The position numbers and the translations under genes are program-made. Under the pieces are notes generated by a model that had not been told where the DNA came from, did not search any database, and worked only from the letters and a program-made list of their open reading frames with translations. From Sphingobium sp. KCTC 72723 (GTDB lineage: Bacteria; Pseudomonadota; Alphaproteobacteria; Sphingomonadales; Sphingomonadaceae), in the NCBI RefSeq assembly GCF_014280435.1, contig NZ_CP060388.1, positions 1,674,001 through 1,738,000 of the forward strand: a stretch of 64,000 nucleotides of DNA, in the 5' to 3' direction. Positions 35,942 to 44,264 of the stretch are shown one piece after another. How positions within the stretch are numbered: position 1 is the first letter of the stretch; the number at the start of each line of letters is the position of its first letter.

Positions 35942-36028
35942 CCCGGTATCGCCCGACATGCCGGGCCGGGCGCCATAGCCATGGTCCCGCCTCGCCCCGC
36001 AAAGCATTTATGGACATTGTCGCCATAT

Positions 36029-36048
36029 AGTTATACGCCCGTATAACT
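36029..36048. promoter_or_regulatory. Perfect palindromic operator before the Rieske oxygenase gene
   Basis: Arms AGTTATACG (36029-36037) and CGTATAACT (36040-36048) are exact inverses with a 2-base centre, ending where the GGAGGA ribosome site begins (36049). Size and symmetry suit a TetR or GntR-type repressor site. No such regulator gene is adjacent. Confidence 0.7.
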
Positions 36049-36061
36049 GGAGGACGGGGGC

Positions 36062-37225
36062 GTGATCGAGGAAGGGCGAAACGGGGCAGACCCCGATGCG
36101 GCATGGAGCCTGCCCGCCTGGACCTATAGCGACCCCGAATTTTACGCTGCCGAAGTGGCGCGCATCTTCCGCCCCGCCTGGCAAATCGCCTGTCATGACA
36201 GCGACTTGGCCCAGCCGGGCGACTATCACACTATTGTCCATGTCGGTGAATCCATCATCGTCATCCGGGGTGAGGACGGGGTGGTCCGCGCCTTCACCAA
36301 TGTGTGCCGCCATCGCGGCGCGCGGATCGTCGATGACATGGCTGGCTGCGCGAAGAAGCTCGTCTGTCCCTATCATGGCTGGACCTATGAAAATGACGGG
36401 CGGCTGACCGGCGTGCCGATGAAGGCGGGCTATGGCGCAATGGATATGGCCAACCACGGCCTGACCCCGGTGGAGGTCGAATCCTTCCACGGCTTCCTGT
36501 TCATCCGGCTGGTCGATGATGGAGGGCCATCGGTGGCGCAGATGATGGCCCCGTATCTGGACACCATCGCATCCTACCGCTTTGCCGACCTGCGCGCGCT
36601 GGGCCGGGTGACGCTGCGCCCGCGCGCCGTCAACTGGAAGAATATCGGCGACAATTATTCCGACGGCCTGCACATCGCCGTCGCGCATCCCGGCCTTAAA
36701 CGGTTGATGGGCGATGGCTATGGCGTGGAGGCCAGCGCCCATGCCGACCTTATGCGGGGACCGATAATCGACCGGCCATCGACCAACCTGTCCGAACGCG
36801 CCTATCAGCATTTCCTGCCCGCCGTGCCGCATTTGCCCCCCGACCGCCAAAGGCTGTGGACCTATATCAAGCTGTGGCCCAATTTCGCGTTCGACATCTA
36901 TCCCGACCAGGTCGATTTCATGGCATGGATGCCCGTGTCGCCAACCCAGACCATGATCCGCGAAATCAGCTATGCCATCCCCGATGACCGGCGGGAAATG
37001 CAGGCCACACGCTACCTCAACTGGCGCATCAACCGGCAGGTCAATGTCGAGGATACGGCGCTGGTCGCACGAGTGCAGGCGGGCATGGCATCGGACAGCT
37101 TCACCGTGGGGCCGCTCAGCGAAGCCGAAGTCGCGCTGCGCCATTTTTGCGGGCGGATTCGGCGCGTCATCCCGCAGGCCCGGCTGCATCGCGCGCCGGT
37201 GCCGGGGTGGAGTAAAGACGCATGA
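36062..37225 (+). CDS. Rieske [2Fe-2S] ring-hydroxylating oxygenase, alpha subunit type
   Basis: This 387-aa protein starts at the GTG at 36062, 7 bases after GGAGGA. The Rieske cluster ligands are visible in NVCRHRGARI and LVCPYHGW (about residues 81-104). The mononuclear iron site has N-IGDNYSDGLHIAVAHPG (two His, about 205-210) and a later acidic ligand. This is the oxygenase component architecture of the CntA/choline-carnitine and aromatic dioxygenase group. No ferredoxin, reductase or beta subunit lies beside it, so electron supply must come from elsewhere. Its stop overlaps the FAD oxidoreductase gene (ATGA). Substrate unknown. Confidence 0.9.
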   Translation: MIEEGRNGADPDAAWSLPAWTYSDPEFYAAEVARIFRPAWQIACHDSDLAQPGDYHTIVHVGESIIVIRGEDGVVRAFTNVCRHRGARIVDDMAGCAKKLVCPYHGWTYENDGRLTGVPMKAGYGAMDMANHGLTPVEVESFHGFLFIRLVDDGGPSVAQMMAPYLDTIASYRFADLRALGRVTLRPRAVNWKNIGDNYSDGLHIAVAHPGLKRLMGDGYGVEASAHADLMRGPIIDRPSTNLSERAYQHFLPAVPHLPPDRQRLWTYIKLWPNFAFDIYPDQVDFMAWMPVSPTQTMIREISYAIPDDRREMQATRYLNWRINRQVNVEDTALVARVQAGMASDSFTVGPLSEAEVALRHFCGRIRRVIPQARLHRAPVPGWSKDA

Positions 37226-38832
37226 CCACATCCTATGATGCCGTCATCATCGGCGGCGGGCATAACGGGCTGGTCTGCGCCTTCTACCTCGCGCGGGCAG
37301 GCTACAAGGTGCGCATATTGGAGCGCCGCGCGGTTGTCGGCGGCGCGGCGGTGACGGAGGAATTTCACCCCGGCTTCCGCAATTCGACCGCCAGCTACAC
37401 CGTCAGCCTGCTGAATCCCAAAGTCATCCGCGACATGAAGCTGGTCGACCATGGCTATCGCGTGATCGAACGGCCGATCAGCAATTTCCTGCCGCAACCC
37501 GATGGTGGCTATCTCAAGCTGGGCGGCAGCATCGCCCGGACACAGGCGGAATTTGCCCGGTTCAGCGCCAAGGACGCCGCTGCCCTGCCCGCTTATTATG
37601 AAGCGCTGGACGTGGTGGCCGACATGCTGCGCGACCTGGTGCTGAAAAGCCCGCCCAATGTCGGCGACGGGCTGTCGATGCTGGTCGATCTGATCAAACA
37701 GGGGCGCAGCATTACGAAGCTGACGCTGGAACAGCAGCGCGACATACTGGACCTTTTCACCAAATCGGCACGCGACTTTCTGGATGGCTGGTTTGAAAGC
37801 GACGCGGTGAAAGCCGCGTTCGGCTTCGATGCGGTGGTCGGCAACTATGCCTCGCCCGACACGCCGGGCAGCGCCTATGTGCTGCTGCACCATGTCTTTG
37901 GCGAAGTGAATGGCAAGAAGGGCGCATGGGGCCATGCCGTCGGCGGCATGGGCGCAATCACCCAGATCATGGCGCAGGTCGTGACTGCCATGGGCGTGGA
38001 AATCAGCCTGGAAGCCCCCGTCGAAACCGTACTGATCGACGCTGGGCGCGCCATGGGCGTGCGACTGGAAAGCGGCGAGGAAGTCATGGGCGGCGCGGTG
38101 ATCGCCAATGTCGGGCCAAAGCTGCTCTACGAACAGATGATCGCCCCCGCCGACCTGCCCGCCGATTTTTCCCGACGTATCAAGGGCTTCAAGGCTGGAT
38201 CCGGCACCTTCCGCATGAATGTCGCGCTGTCCGCCCTGCCCGACTTCACCTGCCTGCCCGGTGTTGGCGAACATCATCAATCGGGCATCATCCTTGCCCC
38301 CACGCTCGACTATATGGACCGCGCCTTCATGGACGCAAAGCGCGATGGCTGGTCGCGCGAACCGATCGTGGAAATGCTGATCCCGTCCACCATCGACCAC
38401 TCGCTTGCGCCTGCCGGATGCCATGTCGCCAGCCTGTTCTGCCAGCAATTCGCGCCTGTCCTGCCAAACGGGCGCAACTGGGATGACGAACGGGAAGCAG
38501 CGGCCGACTGCATCATCGCCACGGTCGAACGCCACGCCCCCGGCTTCACCAAATCGGTGATCGCGCGGCAGATTCATTCGCCCCTCGACCTGGAACGCAA
38601 ATTCGGGCTGATCGGTGGTGACATCATGCACGGCCACCTGTCGCTGGACCAGATTTGGGCCGCGCGCCCGGTGCTGGGCCATGGCGCCTATCGCGGGCCA
38701 GTGAAGGGGCTGTATATGTGCGGCGCTGGCACCCATCCGGGCGGCGGCGTGACCGGCGCACCGGGGCATAATGCCGCGCGCGAAATATTGCGCGACGGGG
38801 CATTGCCGGGGCGGTTGTGGCGGCGCAAGTGA
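37222..38832 (+). CDS. FAD-dependent oxidoreductase, phytoene desaturase/PYROXD2-like
   Basis: This 536-aa protein starts with the ADP-binding Rossmann motif VIIGGGHNGLVCAFYLARAGYKVRILERRAVVGGAA (residues 8-43). It ends with the FAD-contacting GLYMCGAGTHPGGGVTGAPGHNAAREIL common to carotenoid desaturase-like amine oxidases. The whole length fits the PYROXD2/CrtI-like branch. It is translationally coupled to the Rieske oxygenase. The pair may oxidise the same substrate in sequence, but no carotenoid gene is near, so carotenoid desaturation is not supported. Confidence 0.85.
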   Translation: MTTSYDAVIIGGGHNGLVCAFYLARAGYKVRILERRAVVGGAAVTEEFHPGFRNSTASYTVSLLNPKVIRDMKLVDHGYRVIERPISNFLPQPDGGYLKLGGSIARTQAEFARFSAKDAAALPAYYEALDVVADMLRDLVLKSPPNVGDGLSMLVDLIKQGRSITKLTLEQQRDILDLFTKSARDFLDGWFESDAVKAAFGFDAVVGNYASPDTPGSAYVLLHHVFGEVNGKKGAWGHAVGGMGAITQIMAQVVTAMGVEISLEAPVETVLIDAGRAMGVRLESGEEVMGGAVIANVGPKLLYEQMIAPADLPADFSRRIKGFKAGSGTFRMNVALSALPDFTCLPGVGEHHQSGIILAPTLDYMDRAFMDAKRDGWSREPIVEMLIPSTIDHSLAPAGCHVASLFCQQFAPVLPNGRNWDDEREAAADCIIATVERHAPGFTKSVIARQIHSPLDLERKFGLIGGDIMHGHLSLDQIWAARPVLGHGAYRGPVKGLYMCGAGTHPGGGVTGAPGHNAAREILRDGALPGRLWRRK

Positions 38833-38874
38833 TCCGCTTGCCCAACGCCCCGCCCTCGCTTAAAGGGTCGGTTC

Positions 38875-39870
38875 ATGCCCGACATGCTCATTCCCGACCA
38901 CACGCCTGACCTGACGGGTCGGGCGTTGTTTCCGCACCGGCATCTGCTGTCCATCGCGGACCTCAAACCCTGGGAAATCCGCTTCCTGCTGGATGAGGCG
39001 GAACATTGGGCGCGCTCCAACCGCAGCGGCGCGCGCAAGCATGACGACCGGCTGGCCGGCATGACCCAGATCAACGCTTTCTTCGAAAACAGCACCCGCA
39101 CGCTGCTGTCTTTCGAAATTGCCGGCAAGCGACTGGGCGCGGACGTGGTCAACATGCACGCTGGCCAATCGAGCGTGAAGAAGGGCGAAACGCTGATCGA
39201 CACGGCCATGACGCTGAACGCCATGGCCGCCGACGTCATCGTCATCCGCCACGCCAGTTCCGGTGCCGTCGCGCTGATCGCGGACAAGGTGGACTGCCCG
39301 GTGCTGAACGCGGGCGATGGCTGGCACCAACATCCCACCCAAGCCTTGCTCGACGCGCTGACCATCCGGCGGCGCAAGGGCAGTTTCGAAGGGCTGATCG
39401 TGGCGATCTGCGGCGATGTGTTGCACAGCCGGGTCGCCCGCTCCAACATGCTGTGCCTCGCCGCGTTGGGCGCGCAGGTGCGCGCCGTCGCCCCGCCCAC
39501 GCTGATGCCGCCAGAAGTCGAAATGCTGGGCGCGACTCCCTTCACCCGCATGAACGAAGGGCTGGATGGCGCGGACGTCGTCATGATGCTGCGGCTTCAA
39601 AATGAGCGGATGGACGGCGCATTCATCCCCTCGGCACGCGAATATCATATGCTCTATGGCCTGACGCCCGAACGGCTGGCGCTGGCCAAGCCCGACGCGC
39701 TGGTGATGCACCCCGGCCCCATGAACCGGGGCGTGGAAATCAGCAGTGTGGTGGCAGACGATCCCGCTCGCTCCGCCATCACCGAACAAGTGGAAATGGG
39801 CGTCGCCATCCGCATGGCCTGCCTCGACGTGCTGACGCGCGGCGCGCGCGGTGTGGAGGGATGGGCGTGA
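38875..39870 (+). CDS. pyrB: Aspartate carbamoyltransferase catalytic chain
   Basis: This 331-aa protein has the carbamoyl phosphate site [13 protein letters not shown] (about 72-84) and [13 protein letters not shown] (about 150). The aspartate-side motif [12 protein letters not shown] lies near 280. It makes N-carbamoyl-aspartate in de novo pyrimidine synthesis. The next gene is a dihydroorotase homologue without metal ligands, the usual partner of this class of ATCase, where the two subunits form a dodecamer. An ATG 9 bases downstream is an alternative start. No leader attenuator was recognised. Confidence 0.95.
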   Translation: MPDMLIPDHTPDLTGRALFPHRHLLSIADLKPWEIRFLLDEAEHWARSNRSGARKHDDRLAGMTQINAFFENSTRTLLSFEIAGKRLGADVVNMHAGQSSVKKGETLIDTAMTLNAMAADVIVIRHASSGAVALIADKVDCPVLNAGDGWHQHPTQALLDALTIRRRKGSFEGLIVAICGDVLHSRVARSNMLCLAALGAQVRAVAPPTLMPPEVEMLGATPFTRMNEGLDGADVVMMLRLQNERMDGAFIPSAREYHMLYGLTPERLALAKPDALVMHPGPMNRGVEISSVVADDPARSAITEQVEMGVAIRMACLDVLTRGARGVEGWA

Positions 39871-39913
39871 TGGTGAACAATCTTTCGCTCGTTTCAATGT
39901 GGATGCACCGCCC

Positions 39914-41137
39914 ATGACCACCATCGCTATCGTCAACGGCCGCCTTGCCGATCCGGCGGCAGACAGCGTGCAGCCCGGCACCATCCTGATCGAAGGCGAC
40001 CGGATCGTCGCGGCGGGCGACATAGCCGTGCCGGGCGACGCGGAACGGATCGATGCGCAGGGACTGGTCGTCGCCCCCGGTCTCATCGACCTGGGCGTAT
40101 TCGCCACCGACAAGCCCGCCTTTCATTTCGGCGGCATCACCCGCGCCGCGCTGATGCCCGATCAATCCTCCCTGCTGGATGACGCCGCGCTGATCCGCCA
40201 GGCGACCCGCGCAGGCAAGCCCGACTTCTGGGTCCACCCGATCGCGGCGGCGACACGCGGCCTGAAAGGCGCGGAACTGGCCGAAATCGGCATGATGCAG
40301 GCGGCAGGCGCAAAGGCTGTCGGCACCGGGCGGCAATGGATCGCGGATTCCGGCGTGATGCTGCGCGTGCTGTCCTATGCCGCCGGGCTGGGCCTGACGG
40401 TCATTGCCCATGCCGAAGATAGCGGACTGGCGGGCAAGGCCGTCGCCACCAGCGGCGAAACCGCGACCCGGCTGGGCCTGCCCCACGCCCCCGCCTGCGC
40501 CGAAGCGATGGCCATCGCCCGCGACATCATGCTCGCGCGCGAAACCGGCGCGGCGATCCATTTCCGGCTGGTGACGACGGCGGCAGGCTTCGCTCATATC
40601 CGCGCGGCCAAGGCGGAAGGATTGCGGGTCAGTTGCGGGATCAGCCCCGCCTATCTGTTCCTGGCCGACAATGCCGTCACCAATTTCCGCACCTTCGCCC
40701 GCCTGTCCCCTCCCCTGCGGTCGGAGGATGACCGCAAGGCCAGCATCGCGGCCGTCGCGGACGGCACGGTCGATGTCATCACATCCAGCCACGACCCGCG
40801 CGGGCCGGAGGATAAGCGCCTACCCTTCGCCGATGCTTCGCCGGGCATGGCGGGCGCGGAAACGCTGCTGGCGCTCTCGCTCAATCTGGTGCGCGATGGC
40901 CATGTCAGCCTCAATCGCCTGATGACCCTGCTCAGCGCCAATCCCGCGCGCATATTGGGCGTCAACGCAGGCAGCTTTGCGCCGGGCAGCGCCGCCGACC
41001 TCATCTTCGTCGATCCCGATGCGCCATGGATCGTGGATTCCGCCAAGATGGCCGCGTCCGCAGGCAACACCCCCTTCGACCGCGTGCCGGTACAAGGCCG
41101 CGCAAGGCGGATCATGAAGGGCGGCGCATTCCTTTAG
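39914..41137 (+). CDS. pyrX: Dihydroorotase-like PyrC', probably catalytically inactive ATCase partner
   Basis: This 407-aa amidohydrolase-fold protein starts at the ATG at 39914. Active dihydroorotases have a DxHxH metal motif after the first strand (PGLIDLHVH). Here the segment reads APGLIDLGVFATDKPAF, so both histidines are gone. The later DHAPH-type site reads TSSHDPRGPEDKRLPF. These losses match the inactive PyrC'/PyrX chains that stabilise PyrB. It lies 43 bases after pyrB. A functional dihydroorotase must then be encoded elsewhere in the genome. Confidence 0.88.
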   Translation: MTTIAIVNGRLADPAADSVQPGTILIEGDRIVAAGDIAVPGDAERIDAQGLVVAPGLIDLGVFATDKPAFHFGGITRAALMPDQSSLLDDAALIRQATRAGKPDFWVHPIAAATRGLKGAELAEIGMMQAAGAKAVGTGRQWIADSGVMLRVLSYAAGLGLTVIAHAEDSGLAGKAVATSGETATRLGLPHAPACAEAMAIARDIMLARETGAAIHFRLVTTAAGFAHIRAAKAEGLRVSCGISPAYLFLADNAVTNFRTFARLSPPLRSEDDRKASIAAVADGTVDVITSSHDPRGPEDKRLPFADASPGMAGAETLLALSLNLVRDGHVSLNRLMTLLSANPARILGVNAGSFAPGSAADLIFVDPDAPWIVDSAKMAASAGNTPFDRVPVQGRARRIMKGGAFL

Positions 41138-41154
41138 GTTGCAGCAGATACTCC

Positions 41155-41275
41155 CATCCTCCCCTTGCAGGGGAGGTGTCAGCGCGTAGCGATGACGGAG
41201 GGGTGTTGCCCTATCGTGAGCATGGCACCCCTCCGTCTGGCCTGCGGCCAGCCACCTCTTCTACAAGGGGAGGAA
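41155..41275. repeat. Compound palindromic intergenic repeat, copy 1
   Basis: Nested inverted repeats include CCTCCCCTTGCAGGGGAGG (41159-41177), GACGGAGGGGTG..CACCCCTCCGTC (about 41194-41238), a small TGGCC..GGCCA hairpin, and a closing CTACAAGGGGAGG. The right third is the reverse complement of the left part of the repeat at 57743-57855. It is a REP-like element typical of sphingomonad intergenic spaces. Confidence 0.85.
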
Positions 41276-41306
41276 GCGCAAGTTCTCACTCTCAGCCCTT
41301 TTAAGA

Positions 41307-42656
41307 TCAGCGCGCCGCCTTCCGCGCTGTCATCCGCGCTCGAAAAGCCGCTGCCCAACCCAGCTTCTCCACCTGTTCCGGCCGCACCAGACACAGCGCA
41401 TCAGCCGCCACCGGGCGCGTCACCACGCTACCCGCCGCTACGATCGCGCCCGCGCCGATGCTCGCCGGTGCCACCAGCGCGCTGTTGGAACCGACAAATG
41501 CCCCCGCGCCGATTTCCGTGCGATATTTGAAGTATCCGTCATAGTTGCAGGTGATCGTCCCCGCGCCGATATTGGCCGCCGCGCCGATGCTGGCGTCGCC
41601 GATATAGGACAGGTGGTTGACCTTCGCCCCTTCGCCCAGCGTCGCTTTCTTGATCTCAACGAAATTGCCGACCTTGGCCTTTGCACCGATCTGCGCGCCA
41701 GGGCGCAACCGCGCATAGGGACCGATCGCCGCCCCGCTTTCCACGCTTGCTCCTTCCAGATGGGAAAAAGCGTGGATCGTCACGTCCTGCGCCACGATGA
41801 CGCCGGGACCGAACACGACATGGGGTTCGACCACCACGTCGCGGGCCAACTGCGTATCATGGCTGAAAAACACCGTGTCTGGCGCGATCAGCGTCACGCC
41901 GTCGCGCATCGCTTCCATTCGCCGCCGCGCCTGCCACATCGCCTCTACGCCTGCCAGTTCGATGCGGCTGTTGACGCCTGCCACTTCCCACGCCTCGGTT
42001 TCGATCACCGCGCTCACCCCGCCGGGCAGCATGATGATGTCGGGCAGATAATATTCGCTCGCTGCATTGTCGTTGCCGATCTGGTCCAGCAGCACGAACA
42101 GGTCGGTCGATCGCACTGCCATCAACCCGCTGTTGCACAGGGTAACAGCGCGCTCCGCCTCGCTGGCATCCTTATATTCGACCATGCGCTCGATCATCCC
42201 CTGCCCGTCGGCGATGATCCGGCCATAGGCAGCGGCATCATCGGGGCGAAAGCCCAGCACCACCGCGCGCGGATCATCCCCCCGATTGAGCCGGTCGAGC
42301 ATCGCCCGCATCGTTTCGGCGCGCACCAACGGCACATCGCCATAAAGGATCAGCACGTCGCCCGCGAACCCCGCCAGCGCATCATGCGCCTGAGCCACCG
42401 CATGACCCGTGCCAAGTTGCCTGTCCTGCACCGCAATGACCGCGCCGGTGGCAGCGACGGCCCCTTCCACCTGATCGCGCCCCGCGCCGACCACCACCAC
42501 CTGCCGCTCCGGCGCCAGTTCGCCGATGCTGGCGAGCAGGTGCAACAGCATCGGCCGCCCGGCGACCGGGTGCAGCACCTTGTGCAACCCCGATTTCATG
42601 CGCGTCCCCTGACCCGCAGCAAGGATGATGACGGCAAGAGGACGGCTGACGGTCAC
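41307..42656 (-). CDS. glmU: Bifunctional UDP-GlcNAc pyrophosphorylase / glucosamine-1-phosphate acetyltransferase
   Basis: 449 aa from a GTG at 42656 with AAGGAA upstream. Longer frames start far to the right, within the oppositely oriented gph gene, and are rejected. The N-terminal uridyltransferase has ILAAGQGTRMKSGLHKVLH (the usual Pro before Lys is His) and LYGDVPL. From about residue 250 a left-handed beta helix carries the acetyltransferase: NIGAGTITCNYDGYFKYRTEIGAGAFVGSNSALVAP. The enzyme makes UDP-GlcNAc for peptidoglycan and LPS in the cytoplasm. It is divergent from gph. Confidence 0.95.
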   Translation of the reverse strand: MTVSRPLAVIILAAGQGTRMKSGLHKVLHPVAGRPMLLHLLASIGELAPERQVVVVGAGRDQVEGAVAATGAVIAVQDRQLGTGHAVAQAHDALAGFAGDVLILYGDVPLVRAETMRAMLDRLNRGDDPRAVVLGFRPDDAAAYGRIIADGQGMIERMVEYKDASEAERAVTLCNSGLMAVRSTDLFVLLDQIGNDNAASEYYLPDIIMLPGGVSAVIETEAWEVAGVNSRIELAGVEAMWQARRRMEAMRDGVTLIAPDTVFFSHDTQLARDVVVEPHVVFGPGVIVAQDVTIHAFSHLEGASVESGAAIGPYARLRPGAQIGAKAKVGNFVEIKKATLGEGAKVNHLSYIGDASIGAAANIGAGTITCNYDGYFKYRTEIGAGAFVGSNSALVAPASIGAGAIVAAGSVVTRPVAADALCLVRPEQVEKLGWAAAFRARMTARKAAR

Positions 42657-42758
42657 GATAGGGATTCCTTGTGGAATGGCCGGGTGGAATGGCCGGGATG
42701 ATGGGGCTTTGCCATGTTTGACTTGCTTTTGCCACCGCCCACGCGGCATGGCGCGGCC

Positions 42759-43427
42759 ATGGCCCATATTCCTTTTGATATCGTCGGTTTCGACCTCGAC
42801 GGCACGCTGATCGACACGAGTGGCGATCTGGCCGCCGCCGTCAACCATGCCATTGGCACCGTCGGCCTGGCCCCCTTCCCCGTCGCCGCGATCAAGCCCT
42901 TCGTGGGCAAAGGCGCGCGGATCATGCTGCAACAGGCGCTCGATGCGTCGGACGTGCGCGACGACGCGCTGCTGGCCCAATTGCTGCCGGTGCTGCTCGA
43001 CTATTACAGCCAAAATCTGGCGCTCCACTCGCTGCCCTATCCCGGCCTGATCGCCGCGATGGACGCGCTGGCGGCGGCGGGCGTCAAACTGGCCATCTGC
43101 ACCAATAAGGCGGAGCGCTTCGCCATTCCGCTGATGCAGCAGATCGGCCTGTCGGATCGGTTCGCCGCTATCGTCGGCGGCGACACGGTGGGCATCGCCA
43201 AGCCCGACCCCGCGCCGATCCACGCCATGATCGCGCGCGCAGGCGGCGGCCGCACGATCTTCATCGGCGACACCATCAACGACATAGCGGGCGCGCGCAA
43301 TGCGGGCATCCCCAGCATCGCGTGCAGCTTCGGCTTCCTTGACGGCCCGGTGGAGGATCTGGCGGCAGACGCGGTGATCGACCATTTCGACGAACTGCTG
43401 CCATTGCTGGCGGGCTGGCCGACATGA
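42759..43427 (+). CDS. gph: Phosphoglycolate phosphatase, HAD superfamily
   Basis: 222 aa from the ATG at 42759 (MAHIPFDIVGFDLDGTLIDT); an in-frame ATG at 42714 would add 15 residues that do not fit the family. HAD motif I is DLDGTLIDT with nucleophile Asp. Motif II is CTNKAE, with the motif III Lys in GIAKPDPAP, and motif IV is FIGDTINDI. The cap domain lies at about 20-90. It removes phosphate from 2-phosphoglycolate, for instance after DNA end repair. The stop overlaps the next gene (ATGA). Confidence 0.9.
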   Translation: MAHIPFDIVGFDLDGTLIDTSGDLAAAVNHAIGTVGLAPFPVAAIKPFVGKGARIMLQQALDASDVRDDALLAQLLPVLLDYYSQNLALHSLPYPGLIAAMDALAAAGVKLAICTNKAERFAIPLMQQIGLSDRFAAIVGGDTVGIAKPDPAPIHAMIARAGGGRTIFIGDTINDIAGARNAGIPSIACSFGFLDGPVEDLAADAVIDHFDELLPLLAGWPT

Positions 43428-44185
43428 CAGTGCGGCTGGAAAAGAACGGCGCGATCGCCCGGCTGCTGATCGACCGACCCGAACGGCGCAACGCGATGAC
43501 GCAGGCGATGTGGGAAATGCTCCCCGCGCTGGTGGACGATGCGATGGCGGACGACAGCGTGCGCGTGCTGATCCTGGGTTCCGCCGCGCCCGCCATGTTC
43601 TGCGCCGGGGCGGACATTGGCGAATTTGCCCGATGTTCGGGCGACGCGGACTGGCGCGTCGCCAATCAGGCTGCGATCCGCGCCAGCCAATATGCGCTCG
43701 CCCATGCCGCCAAGCCGGCAATCGCCGCAATCGAGGGCGATTGCGTCGGCGGCGGATGCGGCCTCGCCATCGCCTGCGACCTGCGCATCGCCGCGCCCGG
43801 CGCGCGGCTGGGCATTACGCCGGCAAAACTCGGCATCGTCTATTCGCTGTTCGATACCAAACTGCTGGTCGATCTGGTCGGCCCGGCGCGGGCGAAGCGG
43901 ATCCTGTTCACCGGCGCGCTCCACGGCGCGCAGGACGCGCTGGCGATCGGCCTGGTGGACGAAATTGCCGACGATCCGATGACGGCGGCAGAAACACTGG
44001 CGCAGACCATCGCCGCCAACGCGCAACACAGCATCCGATCGTCCAAAGCCATCATCCGCCGCATCCTCGACGGTCAGCCCGACGATGACACCGAAACGCT
44101 GGCCATGTTCCGCGACGCTTTCACGCTACCCGATTTCGCCGAAGGCGTGGCGGCGTTTAGGGACAAGCGACGCCCCGTGTTCTGA
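43424..44185 (+). CDS. Enoyl-CoA hydratase/isomerase family protein
   Basis: This 253-aa crotonase-fold protein has the oxyanion-hole region LGSAAPAMFCAGADIGEF (about 45-65) and EGDCVGGGCGLAIACDLRIAAPGARLGITPAKLGIVYSLFDTKLL (about 103-147). The position where hydratases hold the second catalytic Glu (usually P..G..R) is replaced by VYSLFDT, so this may be an isomerase, hydrolase or decarboxylase-type member. It is translationally coupled to gph, an odd pairing without obvious pathway logic. Confidence 0.87.
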   Translation: MTVRLEKNGAIARLLIDRPERRNAMTQAMWEMLPALVDDAMADDSVRVLILGSAAPAMFCAGADIGEFARCSGDADWRVANQAAIRASQYALAHAAKPAIAAIEGDCVGGGCGLAIACDLRIAAPGARLGITPAKLGIVYSLFDTKLLVDLVGPARAKRILFTGALHGAQDALAIGLVDEIADDPMTAAETLAQTIAANAQHSIRSSKAIIRRILDGQPDDDTETLAMFRDAFTLPDFAEGVAAFRDKRRPVF

Positions 44186-44209
44186 TCGGGACCACGCCCG
44201 CCAACAGAA

Positions 44210-44237
44210 AAAGACCCCCGTTCGCACGGAGGCCTTT
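44210..44237. terminator. Bidirectional terminator between crotonase and lpdA
   Basis: Arms AAAGACCCCCGT (44210-44221) and ACGGAGGCCTTT (44226-44237) pair at 10 of 12 positions around TCGC, with A on one side and T on the other. The two genes converge on it. Confidence 0.8.
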
Positions 44238-44264
44238 CCCTTATCTGATGCTGCGTCGCGCCGA

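Noticed and set aside
42657..43730. N-terminal extension of glmU to 807 codons
   Set aside because: It would run antisense through gph. The GlmU N-terminus begins at the GTG at 42656 and gives the normal length.
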